From positions 22,331,169 through 22,395,168 of the forward strand of contig OZ022238.1 in the NCBI GenBank assembly GCA_963978895.1: 64,000 bases of DNA. The letters run 5' to 3'. Below are positions 1-11,684 of this stretch, piece after piece; the first letter of the stretch is position 1, and each line of letters begins with the position of its first letter. This stretch comes from Erpobdella octoculata. Lineage: Eukaryota; Annelida; Clitellata; Hirudinida; Erpobdellidae. The notes beneath the pieces were generated by a model. It made no database searches. It saw only the letters and a list, made by a program, of their open reading frames with translations, and was not told the DNA's origin. A program made the position numbers and the translations under genes.

Positions 1-809
1 AAAGAAATAGTTTAAGTAATGCATGAAAGTGATCAGAAGTCATCTGCCTTCTGATCAACGGTGGAAGAGAGTTCCAGATGATAAGCCCGGCAACGTGGAA
101 ACAACGGTCACCGAACCCTGTGAGACGAGATCTTTGGGTGACGAGAGTGGGGAGAGTAGCCGATCAGAGAGAAGATCTTCTTGGTAGTGTGCCTGAAGAC
201 AAAAGGAGAGAACTTAGGTACTCTGAAGATCCATGGAGCCTGACGCTAAAGATAATGCTTGATATCTTGTATGTAACTCTTTCCAACACCCTGAGCCACT
301 GAAACCCCACTAAAAGTGGTGTAATCGGACAGAACCTTTTAGACCCGCAGACTAGTCTAGCGGCAGTGTTGATTACCTTTTGGAAGGTGATGAGTATCTT
401 TTTATTAACGTTTGAGAGTAAGGAGTTACAGTAGTCCAGGCGTGTCAGCACAAGCTGGACTACCAGAGTTGTAAACAAGCCCTGAGGGACGAAAGGTCTG
501 ACATCTCTGAGAACACGCATAATGCCATAACAGCCAGCTGAGACCCTGTTTACATGAACTCCCATAGACAGGGTAGAATTAAGATGAACGCTTGACTTCT
601 AACCGTTCGTGAGTGGTAGACTTTTGCACCAACAAGTTGGAGTGGCGTAGGTGACATCTGACGCTTGATCCGAACCACATCAACTCGGTTTTGTCCGAGT
701 TTAGAGACAATCGGTTCGACCTCGTCTAGTCAGCGAGATGAGAGAAGCAAGCTTCAATCTGTCCTATGAGAGTCAAAACATCTACCGGCCTGCAGTGTCC
801 GAAGAGTTT
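1..809 (-). mobile_element. LINE fragment A: C-terminal part of a reverse transcriptase
   Basis: Read on the - strand this is the end of a CR1/L2/Jockey-type LINE ORF2. Visible in order are a palm/thumb segment near 700-640 reading NRLSLNSDKTELMWFG, then LTRLDYCNSLL (about 450-410), GFQWLRVLERVTYK (about 270-230) and a terminal FHVAGLIIWNSLPP block near 100-60. This order is typical of the RT thumb and C-terminus in these LINEs. The copy runs off the left edge of the window and contains stops, so it is dead. A sharp drop in GC near 809 marks the junction with the next LINE. The exact clade is not assigned. Confidence 0.75.
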
Positions 810-2505
810 AAACGTATAAATAAGTGTAATTCTTCTTCTATATCTAAACCTATTCTTAAAATAAACAATCTTAAAACTAATAATAATCATAATAATAATA
901 ATCCTAGTCCTAACCTTAATATAGCCACTCTTTATATTCGTTCTCATAATAACAAATCACTCTTTATCTCGGAGCTGGCCCTGTCTAATTGTCTTAATCT
1001 CTTTCTCCTGACTGAGACTTGGCATGAATCTGCTTCTTCTCTTTTTCTCCTTGCTTCTATTCCTATTGGTTTCTCTTTTGTTGAGTAGGCTAGGCCTCCT
1101 ACTAACCCCTTTTCTGCTCATCATTCTTTCTATGGTGGTATCTGCCTTTTCTTTAAGTCCTCCTACTCTGTTTTTCTTAATTATTTTATTAAATTTTCAT
1201 CCTTTGATTGCCTCTTTATTTTTGTTAAAATTAATTCTTTTAAGTTTAATTTAATAGGTATCTATAGGCCTCCTAAATGCTCTAAACAACAATTTCTGGA
1301 GGATTTCTACAACCTTTCTGAATCTCTTTTCTCTCTATCTACTCCTTCTTTTATCATTGGGGGTTTTAATATTCCTATTAATAAAACTAAAGACTCTTTT
1401 GCCTCTCAATTTCTTTAAATCTTATCTACTTGTATTCTTTTGAAGCAATCTGCACGAAAAGCTGAGAAAGCTTATTGTTCTAAACTATCTAAAGGTTCTT
1501 GGTACGAGTGGCAATACCATCTCAAACAATACCATAACCTTATCTTTGCTAAACATTCCTCCTTTTTGAGAAAATTTATTGTTCTTGCTTCTAGTTCTAG
1601 GAATAGGTGGTCTTTTTTTCTAAACTCCTCAATAAAAAATCTCCTCCTCCCTCTTTTTCTCCTGATGATCATCACAATTTTCTTACAACCGAAATTGAAA
1701 ACATTAGGTCCTCTAATAATAGTCAAATCCTTATTTTCTCTAAATTTTTAACTGAAACTTTTACATCTTTCTCTCCTATTACACTTGACTATCTTACTAA
1801 ATTTATTAACTTTATGTCTTTTTAGTCTACTTGCTTTTTGGATCTCATTCCTACTCCTGTCTTTAAAGAGCTTTCTTCTGTTCTTTATCCAATTTTACTT
1901 AATTTAATTAATCTTTCTTTATCTACATCTGTGTTCCTTTTATTTTTAAGTCCTTCTTTATCATCCCTACTATTAAAAATGCCTCTTTTAATCCTTCTTC
2001 TCTATCTAGCTAGAAGCCTGTCTCTAACCTGTCCTTCACTCTGAAATTATAAAAAGAGTTGTGTATGAGCAAATAAATGATTATCTAACTGCTTGCTCAC
2101 TTCTTCCTTCTTCTAAATCTTGCTTTAGACGTGGCCACTCTACTGAAACTGCTCTACCTAAGCTTCATAATGACCTCATTGTTTTTTCTGACTCTGGCCT
2201 CTCTACTCTTCTTCTTTGTCTTGATTTTTTATTTGCATTTGATACAGTTGATCACTGACTGTTGTTGAATGTATTTGATAAATCTTTTAATATAACCAGT
2301 GAAGCACTCCTGTGGGTTAAATTTTATCTATCTGGTAGATCTTCCTATGTATCTATTGAATCTTCTAAATCTACTCCTGTATTTTTAAGTTATGGTGTTC
2401 CTCAAGGCTCTAGTCTTGGTCCTTTGCTGTTTATTCTCTATACTTCTGAGTACTATTATATCTTCTAAATCTACTCCTGTATCTTTAAATTATGGTGTTC
2501 TTTGG
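810..2505 (+). mobile_element. LINE copy B1 (CR1/L2/Jockey-like), 3'-truncated and decayed
   Basis: This + strand relic shows endonuclease signatures (LFLLTETWHESASS near 1010, then IGIYRPPK near 1255-1275) followed by reverse transcriptase blocks: STETALPKLHNDL (about 2140), LCLDFLFAFDTVDH (about 2216-2258, RT block with the first catalytic Asp) and YGVPQGSSLGPLLFILY (about 2392-2440). It stops before the YADD box. It belongs to the same family as the longer copy at 20045-22864. Compared with that copy it lacks roughly 440 bases between the endonuclease and the linker (junction near 1430). It also ends in a short repeat of its own sequence (2462-2503 echoes 2360-2402). Several frameshifts and stops are present, so it is not functional. 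Confidence 0.8.
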
Positions 2506-3107
<602 letters not shown>

Positions 3108-3299
3108 CAGAAAAACAGACAGACAAGAAAGCAAGTTAAGAAAAACGTGCTAAAATCACATGTGAATCCGTTGAAATATTCCAGACAACACGCTAAAATT
3201 TCGTTGTTATTTCCCAGTGATTATAATATTGTTTATAAGCAATTATTGATTATAATCAATCAGATAGTCAGTCTATTTTGTGTGGGTGTCTTAATTGAA

Positions 3300-3495
3300 A
3301 GCTTGCATTGCTGAAAAAAGGCGCTGGCGAAGAACTTGCATCATTAAACTCATGATGATCTCCAATATGATCTGGCTTGCATGGCAGATGAGGCTAATCG
3401 TACGGTAGTTTAATTGTTTTTCTTTTCTTCGGGATGGTGACTACGATGGACTTCGTCCAAAGTGTTGGAAATTTTCCAGTAGTCCAAATCTTGTT
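3300..3495 (-). pseudogene. LINE reverse transcriptase fragment
   Basis: On the - strand the segment reads IWTTGKFPTLWTKSIVVTIPK, then KLPYD, PHLPCKPDHIGDHH with one stop and a frameshift. This matches the start of the RT domain in RTE/Jockey-like LINEs (W..G..P..W..S..+.+PKK, then R.ISLI.H..K+). Only this piece is present and it is broken, so it is a dead scrap. Confidence 0.55.
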
Positions 3496-3539
3496 GCAAG
3501 CGGTAAGTTGTTATTTCTTTTTCAGTTAGATAATTCATC

Positions 3540-4677
3540 TAAAATTTCCCGGACTCAATAATTTAATTTTTCTTTTTCTTCAACTTCTACTCGTCTTACC
3601 CGATAACACTTGTTTGATGGTTTTTCGGATGGTTTCATAATTCAGAACAATTGTTGTAGCCTCATTAAGACCACCTACATTAGCAACCCTATGATCTTTT
3701 CGGGTTTCAGAGTTTTTCTAGACTGCTTTGAATCTATCCTTAATAATTGTGTTGAGGACTTTTCGAGGGCACATGGGGTATCCCAGATTAGCAAGTGGCT
3801 CCACATCTGCTTCAAACTGTTGCAAAATATTTTCCTGTTTCTGGCGTTGATTTTTGAGTTTTGCTCGAAAACATTCTGGCGCGTTTTGATTGCCGAATCT
3901 ACTCTCGAAGGCCTTCACAAATGCATCGTTATCATTTTCATCTACGATGAACTCGAGAGTCTGTAAAGCTTCTCTTTTCAAAGAAAATATCAAGTATTCT
4001 GCCTTCTGCTGGCTGGTTAACCAGTTATTTTTTCTGGCAACAATTTCAAACTGAGCTTTGTAAACAGACCATAACACAGTGGCATCAAAAGTTGGGGTCT
4101 TGATATGTTCAACAGATTAAATTCTTTCCTGGACTTTGAAACCAGTCTGTACTGTACCGGTTTGACAAAGTTGTTCAATTTTGTCTCCAGGTTGTTCAAT
4201 TTCGTCTCCAGGTTGTTCAATTTCGTCTCCATGTTTTTGATTTTTTTCGATTTCTCCAGCGTTTTCTTCCACCAGCTTCTCCAGGTTATTGACTCTCTTT
4301 ACAACTTTTGTTAAGCAAAGCTGATCGTCAAGAAATAATTCTTCTATTCTTTGTTGTTCTGCTGTGTTCTTTTTTTTTGCTACTTTGTTTTCTTCTCTCA
4401 TCACGTTCATAGTTGCTTTGTTCTTTTCTTGTGCTGTTTTAATTTTTTATCTTCATGTTCATAGCTGCTTTGGTTTCTTTCAGAAATTTTGTCAGTTCCT
4501 TATCCAGATCATATTCAAACTTGTCTGGATAACAACCGTGGATTTCCAATGCTATTCGGAGGCGATCCACGAGCTCAGATTTTTTCCTCTATCATTGACT
4601 TCTTGTTTTTTAAGTTCCCGCCTAGACCCAGCCGCGGAAAGTTTGTCCAATAACTTGTGGTGAACTATTTCTTTCAG
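3540..4677 (-). pseudogene. Ty3/gypsy-type gag, broken
   Basis: The - strand frame 4077-3718 encodes a retrotransposon Gag core: WSVYKAQFEIVARKNNW, KAEYLIFSLKREALQTL, RFGNQN, FRAKLKNQRQKQEN and LANLGYP, the usual pattern of this domain. Upstream on the same strand (4410-4117) is a coiled-coil-like segment with three tandem copies of a short GDEIEQP-like unit. Before it, near 4620-4450, is another piece reading LRIALEIHGCYPDKFEYDLD. The parts lie in different frames, so at least two frameshifts separate them. The element begins at the primer site at 4678-4695. No protease or polymerase from it follows in the window. Confidence 0.7.
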
Positions 4678-4695
4678 ATCCCACTCTTGACACCA
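4678..4695 (-). promoter_or_regulatory. tRNA-Leu-type primer binding site of the gypsy relic
   Basis: The - strand reads TGGTGTCAAGAGTGGGAT. From memory this matches the complement of an animal tRNA-Leu 3' end including CCA at 17 of 18 positions. It sits between the gag relic and a sequence ending ...GTAACA, as expected for an LTR end followed by one spacer base. Confidence 0.55.
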
Positions 4696-4696
4696 A

Positions 4697-4900
4697 TGTT
4701 ACGATATTGGCAACCTTATTTAGGTTTTTTAGAAATGGTCCTAAATTTATTGGATGATAATACGCACTTAACCGAATTATGTGTCCCGATACCTGTATTT
4801 AAAACTGGTCAGTTAATGTTCACGTAATCACAAATAAAAATATTTCAACTACCAGCGCAACGTTTCGATCCTATAGATTAAACTCAATTTCTGATTTTAA
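4697..4900 (-). mobile_element. Probable LTR of the gypsy relic (outer end not found)
   Basis: Directly outside the primer site the sequence begins TGTTACGATATTGG in + orientation, giving an LTR that ends ...CA on the - strand. I could not find a second LTR or the outer boundary; the end given is arbitrary. Downstream lies an AT microsatellite. Confidence 0.35.
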
Positions 4901-4944
4901 TTAATAAGAATATATACAATATATGTGTAATATTTATGTATATT

Positions 4945-4948
<4 letters not shown>

Positions 4949-4992
<44 letters not shown>

Positions 4993-5003
4993 CATATATA
5001 TAT
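4949..5003. repeat. (AT)n microsatellite with CATA variants
   Basis: Simple TA repeat with a few ACATAC interruptions near its right end, seen directly. Confidence 0.9.
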
Positions 5004-6303
5004 TCATAACGTAATTTAATATTGATCAGTAGTGTAGCTGGAAATAAATGGTTAAAACTGCTTAATCGTGTTTTATGTTATATTGTTTATAAATAGAGAC
5101 CAACATGTTTTAAAAAGCATGCTGATATCTCGATACACTAGCAGCAGTTGAAGTCGATAAATAGCAGCCCTAAGAAAAATGACTCACTCATATCGTAGGC
5201 CATCTGTGTTCTCCCATAACTATTTTTAGAAACACCAGGACCATTTTAACGACGTTTTGAAGTAAGCAGATTGTGTAGCTATCATGGTTCTAAAACTCTT
5301 TTATGTTTAAAAGTTTGACAATAAAAAAAATGAATGAATACGAGTTTTGTATGTGACGTGTAACTTTAAAATTGTTCTTTTTTGTTTTTATGTTGGCTTG
5401 GTGAGCTGTGTTGTCGGATGTTGTTGTATTGATTTATTATCAACTATTATCTGCGCCTGAAGATTAATTTTAACTTTATTTGTACTCATCTTAACAAGCA
5501 GAAAATTAATTTGTTAAAATAATAGTGATTTTTCTCAGAAAAACATTGATAAAAAAGTGATTATTGGTGTTTCGGTTATGTGTGGTTGTTTTTTGTTGAG
5601 CCTAATTTTTTTATTTGAAAATTTTGGTTTTCTGTCGGTTTCCATGATTGGAAAAATAATAAGTAATTTTGAAAAAGGGAATAATGAAGCGGTAAGGCCT
5701 ATAGGTAGGTAGATCTAACATTCGGTGGTTTGAATCATGCCAGCTTCACCAGCGTCCGTAGGTAGATGGGCAACTAGAAAATAGCAGTCTTTGGTTTGTC
5801 TGTTAATGAATCCAAACTGAGAAACGTTAAGAGTGATAAAAAAAATTGTGACCTAGAAGTCTAACGACTAACTACACGCAACGTAAAACATTGCCGAGAA
5901 ATGAGCAAAATAGAAATCAGTATTTATTGAAATTCCGTCAAAAAGTCCTAACGTGGTAAATTGACATCTGATATTTTCCAAAATCAGCTAGTTATTCAAA
6001 GTATATTTATTGAACGCTTAGTAAATGTTTATACAACGTCAGAAAGTAATAATAAAATTAAATATCGATTCGATGGTAACACAGACATTTTTCATCATGT
6101 AAATAAAACATCGCCAAAAAATTGTAAACTAAACTTGCGACATTTTATCGAACGTTTATGTATTCAAAACGCGTTTGGTTTGCGCAATATTGAAAAAAAT
6201 AAACTTTCTGTTTCTTGGATAAAGCTCTTTAAAATATTAACATCATTAACAACTTGCAAATTAATAAACAAACTTTGTGTTTTTCCTGCCGAAAAGAAAA
6301 AAA
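5004..6303. other. AT-rich region upstream of exon 1, no recognised gene
   Basis: I see no recognisable protein, repeat pair or RNA gene. It may include the promoter and 5' untranslated region of the gene starting at 6304, but no distinct TATA or initiator can be argued in such AT-rich sequence. A 119-codon open frame (5961-6320) overlaps the exon 1 start in another frame and is not recognised. Confidence 0.4.
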
Positions 6304-6491
6304 ATGTCGTTTACTTTTAAACAGTTCATTCCCCGCGTGCCGACTACATCGATCTATCACATCTACGAGGAGGTCTTCTACAGGGCGGTCATCGAAGTGA
6401 GTCAGAACGTTTCTCCACATGATATCATCGTTGAAGTTCTCACCACGCAGAGGGACCAGTTTCAATCGGATGGGTCCCAGCATGCATTGAG
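6304..6491 (+). CDS. Exon 1 of an uncharacterised gene with a degenerate phosphatase module
   Basis: The first ATG at 6304 opens a 62-codon exon beginning MSFTFKQFIPRVPTTSIYHI. It is clearly richer in GC than its surroundings. It ends ...SQHAL(R) at a GT donor (GTTAGA at 6492), leaving phase 2. The next acceptor that fits is TTTTAG ending at 11684, which completes the Arg codon and continues LYLRGPLEQENMYV. I do not recognise a domain in this exon. The gene assignment rests on phase agreement and composition, so it is an inference. Confidence 0.5.
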
Positions 6492-7489
6492 GTTAGAAGT
6501 TTTGAAAATATAAATTAAGTAAGACCGGTTTTTTTTGTGTTTACAAGCCTGTTGTGATAAATGATTCACTATTATGCATGGATGTTTGATGTTCGGTTAT
6601 TTTAGATTCTAAACTATTTAAAAGGTATCAAAAATAATTTTCTTTCAAACTTTCTGTTTTATTTAAGTTAAAAAAAAATAGTTCCCGATTTTCAAAAATC
6701 GATTCCGAAAATTCAGGTGTAATTGGAAGTTTTTTTTTGGAATTTTCTAGACACTTTCGAAAAAAATCAGTTTTTTCGAAAATGTTAAAATTGCGAAAAT
6801 GTGACAAAAAACAATCGAATACCAGTCATTAAATTAAAACTAATTTAAAGTGGAATTAATATTTTTAATAATTAATATTGTTAAAGTAATCAGAATACGA
6901 CTATATTCTAAATTTGAACTTGGACGCGTACCAACGGACATGTAGAGCTAAAAATAAGCGTGTAAAAAAATGTTTAAATCCTGAAAAATTTTATCACAAA
7001 GAATTTTATAAATATTCACTAAAAATGGCTTTTATGTCTTTTGGTTCATAATCTTCTGCATATATGCTTTCTCCCCAATGAGTGTGCCACCTGCTGTTGT
7101 AAGAAAAATGTCCAAATAGAATCAAAAAGTATAAACAACGGTTTTTTTTATCCTTCAGCTTCAACTTAAAATTTCAGTCGGGATAACCATTACGACAGAT
7201 GTGGACATGGGTCTAATTTTGGCAACCCACTACTTATTCAACCCAGCCCAAATGAAAAATTTAATTTTCTAACCCATCCCAACCCAACCTACTGCCTTAA
7301 CAAGCCGTGGATTTTATTATTTGGCAAAATTTTACGAATAATGGCCAACAAGCAAAACTCAAAGCAAGACTGACTGACGGCGGCTTTTGCGAAAGCCGAA
7401 ACGGTTGAAGAACTTTGATGAAAACAACTGGGATGTTTCAAAAACAAAGCCAAAGACTTTCTAGTTGACAATCAGTTAGTTTTATATCG
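6492..7489 (+). other. Left part of intron 1
   Basis: AT-rich intronic sequence. At 7196-7290 there is a hAT-like terminus (CAGATGTGGACATGGG) followed by AACCCA-rich words. A diverged partner in inverted orientation lies at 11217-11292. The flanks do not form a convincing target duplication. Confidence 0.4.
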
Positions 7490-7797
7490 AAAAAAGTCCA
7501 AAACACGGATTATTATCAAATATCAACACGACAGAGTAATACAGGCTCAAGTTCTGACGAAGTAGGCGCAATTCTCTTCGATTCGAATTTTAAGCCTCCT
7601 TATAAAGGAACCGCAGGCCTGCGCGCAAATATTCAAATCCGACAGCCTGATTGGTTGCAACAACAAAACAACAATGTATTAATACGCGCATATTCAAATT
7701 TAGAGACTATCGCATCACAAATTAATTACCTACGCAACGTCTTACTATATACAAATGGATATGCATGCACGCTGTGATTCACACTGGCGTGACATAA
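7490..7797 (-). mobile_element. Probable 3' LTR of a - strand gypsy half
   Basis: On the - strand a run of G (the rc of the C-rich stretch at 7799-7808) is followed by TTATGTCACGCC. This is the usual arrangement of polypurine tract followed by an LTR start. The interior holds a TATAA-like word (CCTTTATAAGG near 7600). The inner boundary fits; the far end near 7490 is uncertain. Confidence 0.45.
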
Positions 7798-7810
7798 CCC
7801 CCCCCCCTCA
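7798..7810 (-). promoter_or_regulatory. Polypurine tract of the gypsy half
   Basis: A run of ten G residues preceded by GA on the - strand sits between the end of a degenerate pol C-terminus and the LTR start. It would prime plus-strand synthesis in an LTR element. Confidence 0.45.
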
Positions 7811-8270
7811 AAGTCGGTAACGATTCTTTTCGTTAGCGGCATCATGTTCATCAACTTCAATCTTCAACCTGGACAGATCCTGTTGGCTGAGTATGCTCCC
7901 ACCTGGCGACAGATTTCCCTGAGGTCGATGGACCCTCCGAACTCTCCATTCACTGACTCGATCCAATTTATCTTTTGACCAGGATCGCCCGAAAGAAAGA
8001 AATTATTGAAAAAACGTTATCTTACAATAGGTAATCATACAAACTAACTGTAAATTACCAACCACTCAAGAAGTATTTTACCAAAGATTAAGCAAACATG
8101 GAACAAACAAATCTAATTACAGTCGCTGTTATATCCAAACTTAATTCAATTTAGACAGGAAATCAGCCACTACATTCTGTTTACCTGAACTATTTTTGAA
8201 TGTTAGATTAAATTCTTGGATAGCAATTGACCACCGAGATAGTTTAGCACTTGTATAGACGGAATAGGCT
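7811..8270 (-). pseudogene. Gypsy pol fragment: end of RNase H and downstream
   Basis: The - strand from 8270 reads YTSAKLSRWSIAIQEF then SSGKQNVVADFLSKLN. This is the C-terminal part of a Ty3/gypsy RNase H domain (L.RW...L.EF...+.+..GK.N.VAD.LS). The N-terminal part of this RNase H is on the other strand at 9610-9772. Both ends abut hAT sequence with matching 8-bp flanks (aataggct here, tgcctatt there, one mismatch once orientation is corrected). The two halves were therefore one gene that was interrupted by a hAT and then inverted. Confidence 0.6.
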
Positions 8271-8690
8271 CAGTGATATTTCCGTTACAACTTTTCAGTT
8301 ACAGTTAAGTTAAAGTTACAACATTTTTCAGTTTCAGTTAAAGTTATTTTTCCACAAACATTTTTCAGTTACTATTACATTTATTTATTTTTAAGTTAAA
8401 GTTACAGTTAACTGTAGATTCTATACACAACCAAAAAAATTTTTTTTTTATTTATTTACAAAATGGTAAAACTTCGAGTTCATTTTCAAAAAAACACGAG
8501 TTTTTAGATTCTTGGAGAGCCCATTTCTTTTTCCTGCAGTCATATCACTGCAAACCAAGAAAATGCGCTCCACATATGCTACTGAAGCAGGTGCAGAGAT
8601 AAGGTCTTTAGCGAAGGCCGCTATTAGAGGATACACTGTCTCTGAGGCTGTCCAGAAACTTAATCCAGTTTGATTAGCATATGGCCGATG
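8271..8690 (-). mobile_element. hAT 3' half (transposase C-terminus plus terminal repeats)
   Basis: The - strand encodes the hAT dimerisation region: YPLIAAFAKDLISAPAS, then VERIFLVCSDMTAGKRNGLS. It runs out to a terminus CAGTGATATTTCC (8271 on the + strand). The subterminal region is a run of GTTACAGTT-type words (8290-8420). The sequence is nearly the same as the right part of the copy at 9773-10793 but in opposite orientation. The rest of the transposase is absent. Confidence 0.75.
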
Positions 8691-8869
8691 GCATATCTAT
8701 TGAATCTGTTAAGTGCTAAGTCTGTATGTGAAAAACTTTTCCAAATCTTCATTGTATGTTCAATACCTCAAATAATTGGTTTTGCTTGTTGTTTTTTACC
8801 TTAAAACCCACTTGCCATTTTAAGAGATTCTTGAAATAATACAAAAAAATGCTTTTTCATTTAGGTAAA
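8691..8869. other. Short AT-rich junction segment
   Basis: No coding or repeat signal recognised. It contains or borders the inner inversion breakpoint between the - strand hAT half and the + strand gypsy half. Confidence 0.4.
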
Positions 8870-9772
8870 AACCACCTGACTACTTAGCAAAACATAAACA
8901 AAATCTCCAAATTGCTAAGAGATTTACTGAAATTGCATATGATCATAATGTCAGAGATTATTTTTTTAGTATGAATCACCAGGGCGTCATCATAACATTG
9001 CAGAACCCTATTGTAAGCTCAATGGGTTGTGTTTCAAAGGGTGTCCGTATAGTCATATATATTCATCAGGTTAATCACTAAACGAAGGGAGACTGCTTTC
9101 CAGTCCCCAATATCCCCAATGTGCTACAAAAGGTAGGCAGAGCACAATTCATAAGCTGTTTCGATGCACGCAAAATATATTGACTAATTCCCATGAATCC
9201 TGAATCAGCCTGTGTTACTGCATTTTCTTATGAGAAAGATTTGTTCGATTTACGCAAAATGCTTTTTGGTCTGGAGTCGGCCAGCAATGCTTTTCTTGTC
9301 ACGACAAAATGGCACGAATGCAAACTTTTTAATTTAAAAACTTTAATTCCACAAAACAAATTAAACCAAATACATCCAAACTCGTACTGTACGATAACTC
9401 CTGGCTCACGCTACGCCGCATCGAGTGCACCACCACAACCATGACTCCTCCCTTTTTATGGATGGCTTAATACAACAGAAAACACAATCACAAAAATCTC
9501 ATTTCTCACATTGCTGAGCGCGATTTCTTTCACAGAACCATTCATTGGTTATGTTTATTCATTTATTATTATCATTATTTTGTCTAGATGGTACGATAAA
9601 CACAAATTGCATTGCAAAAACCTATTAATCTCTCAAATGCTACAGCGTTAACCACGACTGATTATAGTAAGGGGTTTGGACTTGCAACAGATGCCAGTGC
9701 TATAGCTGTTTGTTGTTGTCAGAGGTTGTGGTGTTCTCGGACTACGATCTTATTGCATATAGTATGCCTATT
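8870..9772 (+). pseudogene. Gypsy pol fragment: RT and start of RNase H
   Basis: The + strand shows a decayed reverse transcriptase: FPVPNIPNVLQKVGRAQFIS, CFDARKIY (catalytic block with a stop), MNPESACVTAFSYEKDLFDL and RKMLFGLESASNAF. These are recognisable gypsy RT blocks. From about 9296 to 9610 the expected YLDD region is replaced by unrelated sequence. RNase H then resumes with FGLATDASAIAV near 9680. It ends at 9772 at a hAT insertion. Stops and missing blocks mean it is dead. Confidence 0.65.
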
Positions 9773-10793
9773 CAGTGATATTCAAGTTAACTGTAACACT
9801 AACTGTAATCGGAAAATAATAGAAAAATAATAGTCAGTTAAGTGTAATAGTAATAGTAACTGAAATACGGCGAATAACTCTAACTGTAATAGTAATGGAA
9901 TAATAAATTCAGTTAAATAATACAAAAGTAATTAATAACTGAAAAATATTTTTAATGTAATTTTTTTCTAAATAAATTAAATATTAGATTTATTTTTTTA
10001 TCTAAAGATAAAAATCGAGTTCTTTGGTGTTACCTAACAAATAGTATATATGGTGCGGTTTAGTTATTCGCGGCCTTTTGTTATTATTGATAGTTGATAG
10101 TGCTGTTGCAATCGTTCCGTGAAAAATGTTTAAGAACAATAGTGGCAGAAAACAAGAAAGTAGTGTATGGAAATATTTTGATTATGAGCAATCAGTTGAC
10201 AATTTTCTGATAAATTGTGCCAACCTCCTTTAAACAAATTTAAGAGGCTTGCCCAAGAAATTGAAGCTTCCTGTTCTCCGAGCAAGCAATCTAGGCACGG
10301 AATTTCTGTTGAGAAAGAACTTAATGCTTATCTTGGGGCTTCAAAAAGATTAGCTGCTAATCAAACTGGATTAAGTTTCTGGACAGCCTCAGAGACAGCG
10401 TATCCTCTAATAGCGGCCTTCGCTAAAGACCTTATCTCTGCACCTGCTTCAGAAGCATATGTGGAGCGCATCTTCTCGGTTTGCAGTGATATGACTGCAG
10501 GAAAAAGAAACAGGCTCTCCAAGAATCTAGAAACTCGTGTTTTTTGAAAATGAACTCGAAGTTTTACCATTTTGTAAATAAATAAATAAAAAAACTTTTT
10601 TTTGGCTGTTTATAGAATCTACAGTTAACTGTAACTTTAACTTAAAAATAAATAAGTGTAATAGTAACTGAAAAATGTTTGCGGAAAAATAACTTTAACT
10701 GAAACTGAAAATGTTGTAACTTTAACTGAAACTGAAAAATGTTGTAACTTTAACTGTAACTGTAACTGAAAAGTTGTAACTGAAATATCACTG
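9773..10793 (+). mobile_element. Non-autonomous hAT with internally deleted transposase
   Basis: Termini are CAGTGATATTCAAG at the left and GAAATATCACTG at the right. Both are followed inward by reiterated GTAACTGTAACTG-like words, typical subterminal repeats. A short N-terminal reading frame starts at 10126 with a BED-like KQESSVWKYFDYEQ. It is followed, after a deletion, by the C-terminal dimerisation region at 10215-10590 (TGLSFWTASETAYPLIAAF, AYVERIFSVCSDMTAGKRNR). The catalytic core is absent, so it depends on another element. Left and right flanks do not match each other, whereas the left flank matches the flank of the inverted half at 8271. Confidence 0.75.
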
Positions 10794-11684
10794 CTCTCTG
10801 CCAGTCCCTGCTCTCCATGTTGCTTGAAGTTAAAACCTTAAATGCCACAAAGGCAGACGCTGGAGATATTGGAATGAATCTGACTCATGCGGGCATAATA
10901 ATACTTCGAGACACATAAATGGAATATAGCATTAACGAAATCGGATTCGGATGCTTCGCTGCTGGGCAATAATAAGTTTTACGGTATTTTATCATTGGAG
11001 GGTAATGTACAGATTCGCTTGTAGACGTATAGCACCAGCATTCTCATTTTTGAGACTCATTCAAATGTAGTGCCAAAAACAAGTACAGGAGGAAATTGTA
11101 AAAGGGTTCATGTCCAAAAAACAAAAATTGATACGGCTTGTTTTATAGGGTTTCAGTAGCAGCACACCAAATATAAAACCACACTTGAACTTTAAAAAAA
11201 TGAAAGTTTTTTTTAACCCAGCCCAATCCAACCCAACTCACACATGTTTAACAAAATTGGACCCAACTAATCCCATGTCTGCCCCTGCGCCTCATTATTT
11301 TTACAAGCAAGCCAAAAGTGAACAGTAAAAACTCCGTTTTTTAAATATCCTTCATAATTTTTTTAATTTTTTCAATTTTGAGCGTGATTATCTCAAAATT
11401 AATTTTTGGTCCTAACGAGTCTATGGACTAAGTTTCAGGTTGATTGGATGACGGTTTGTATTCAGTCAATTAATGTGATAGAGGCTATGTGTTAATATAA
11501 TATAAAAGATTTATAAATCAGTTAACCTCAAAAAATTACAAATTTAAAATTTAAATGTTTCATCATTAGTGATAATTATTGCCATCTTAATAACTTTTTT
11601 CCATGTCAAAAATCATGAATAGGCATGCTGTTAAAACTTAAAATTAGTACTAGAATTAAAAGCGTTCAATTTTTAATGTTTTAG
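10794..11684 (+). other. Right part of intron 1
   Basis: No gene recognised. It contains the AACCCAGCCCAA-rich inverted terminus at 11217-11292. It ends in a T-rich tract and TTTTAG acceptor at 11684. Confidence 0.4.

Noticed and set aside
5685..5760. tRNA-like GGTTTGAATCATGCC word suggesting a B box
   Set aside because: No acceptable A box or stems at the right distance.
5961..6320. 119-codon + strand open frame overlapping the start of exon 1
   Set aside because: No recognisable domain. It overlaps the better-supported exon in another frame, and long frames by chance are possible in this composition.
7196..11292. Inverted CAGATGTGGACATGGG / CCATGTCTGCCCCTG termini as one 4.1-kb hAT
   Set aside because: The 8-bp flanks do not match and the interior has been rearranged, so a single element cannot be claimed.
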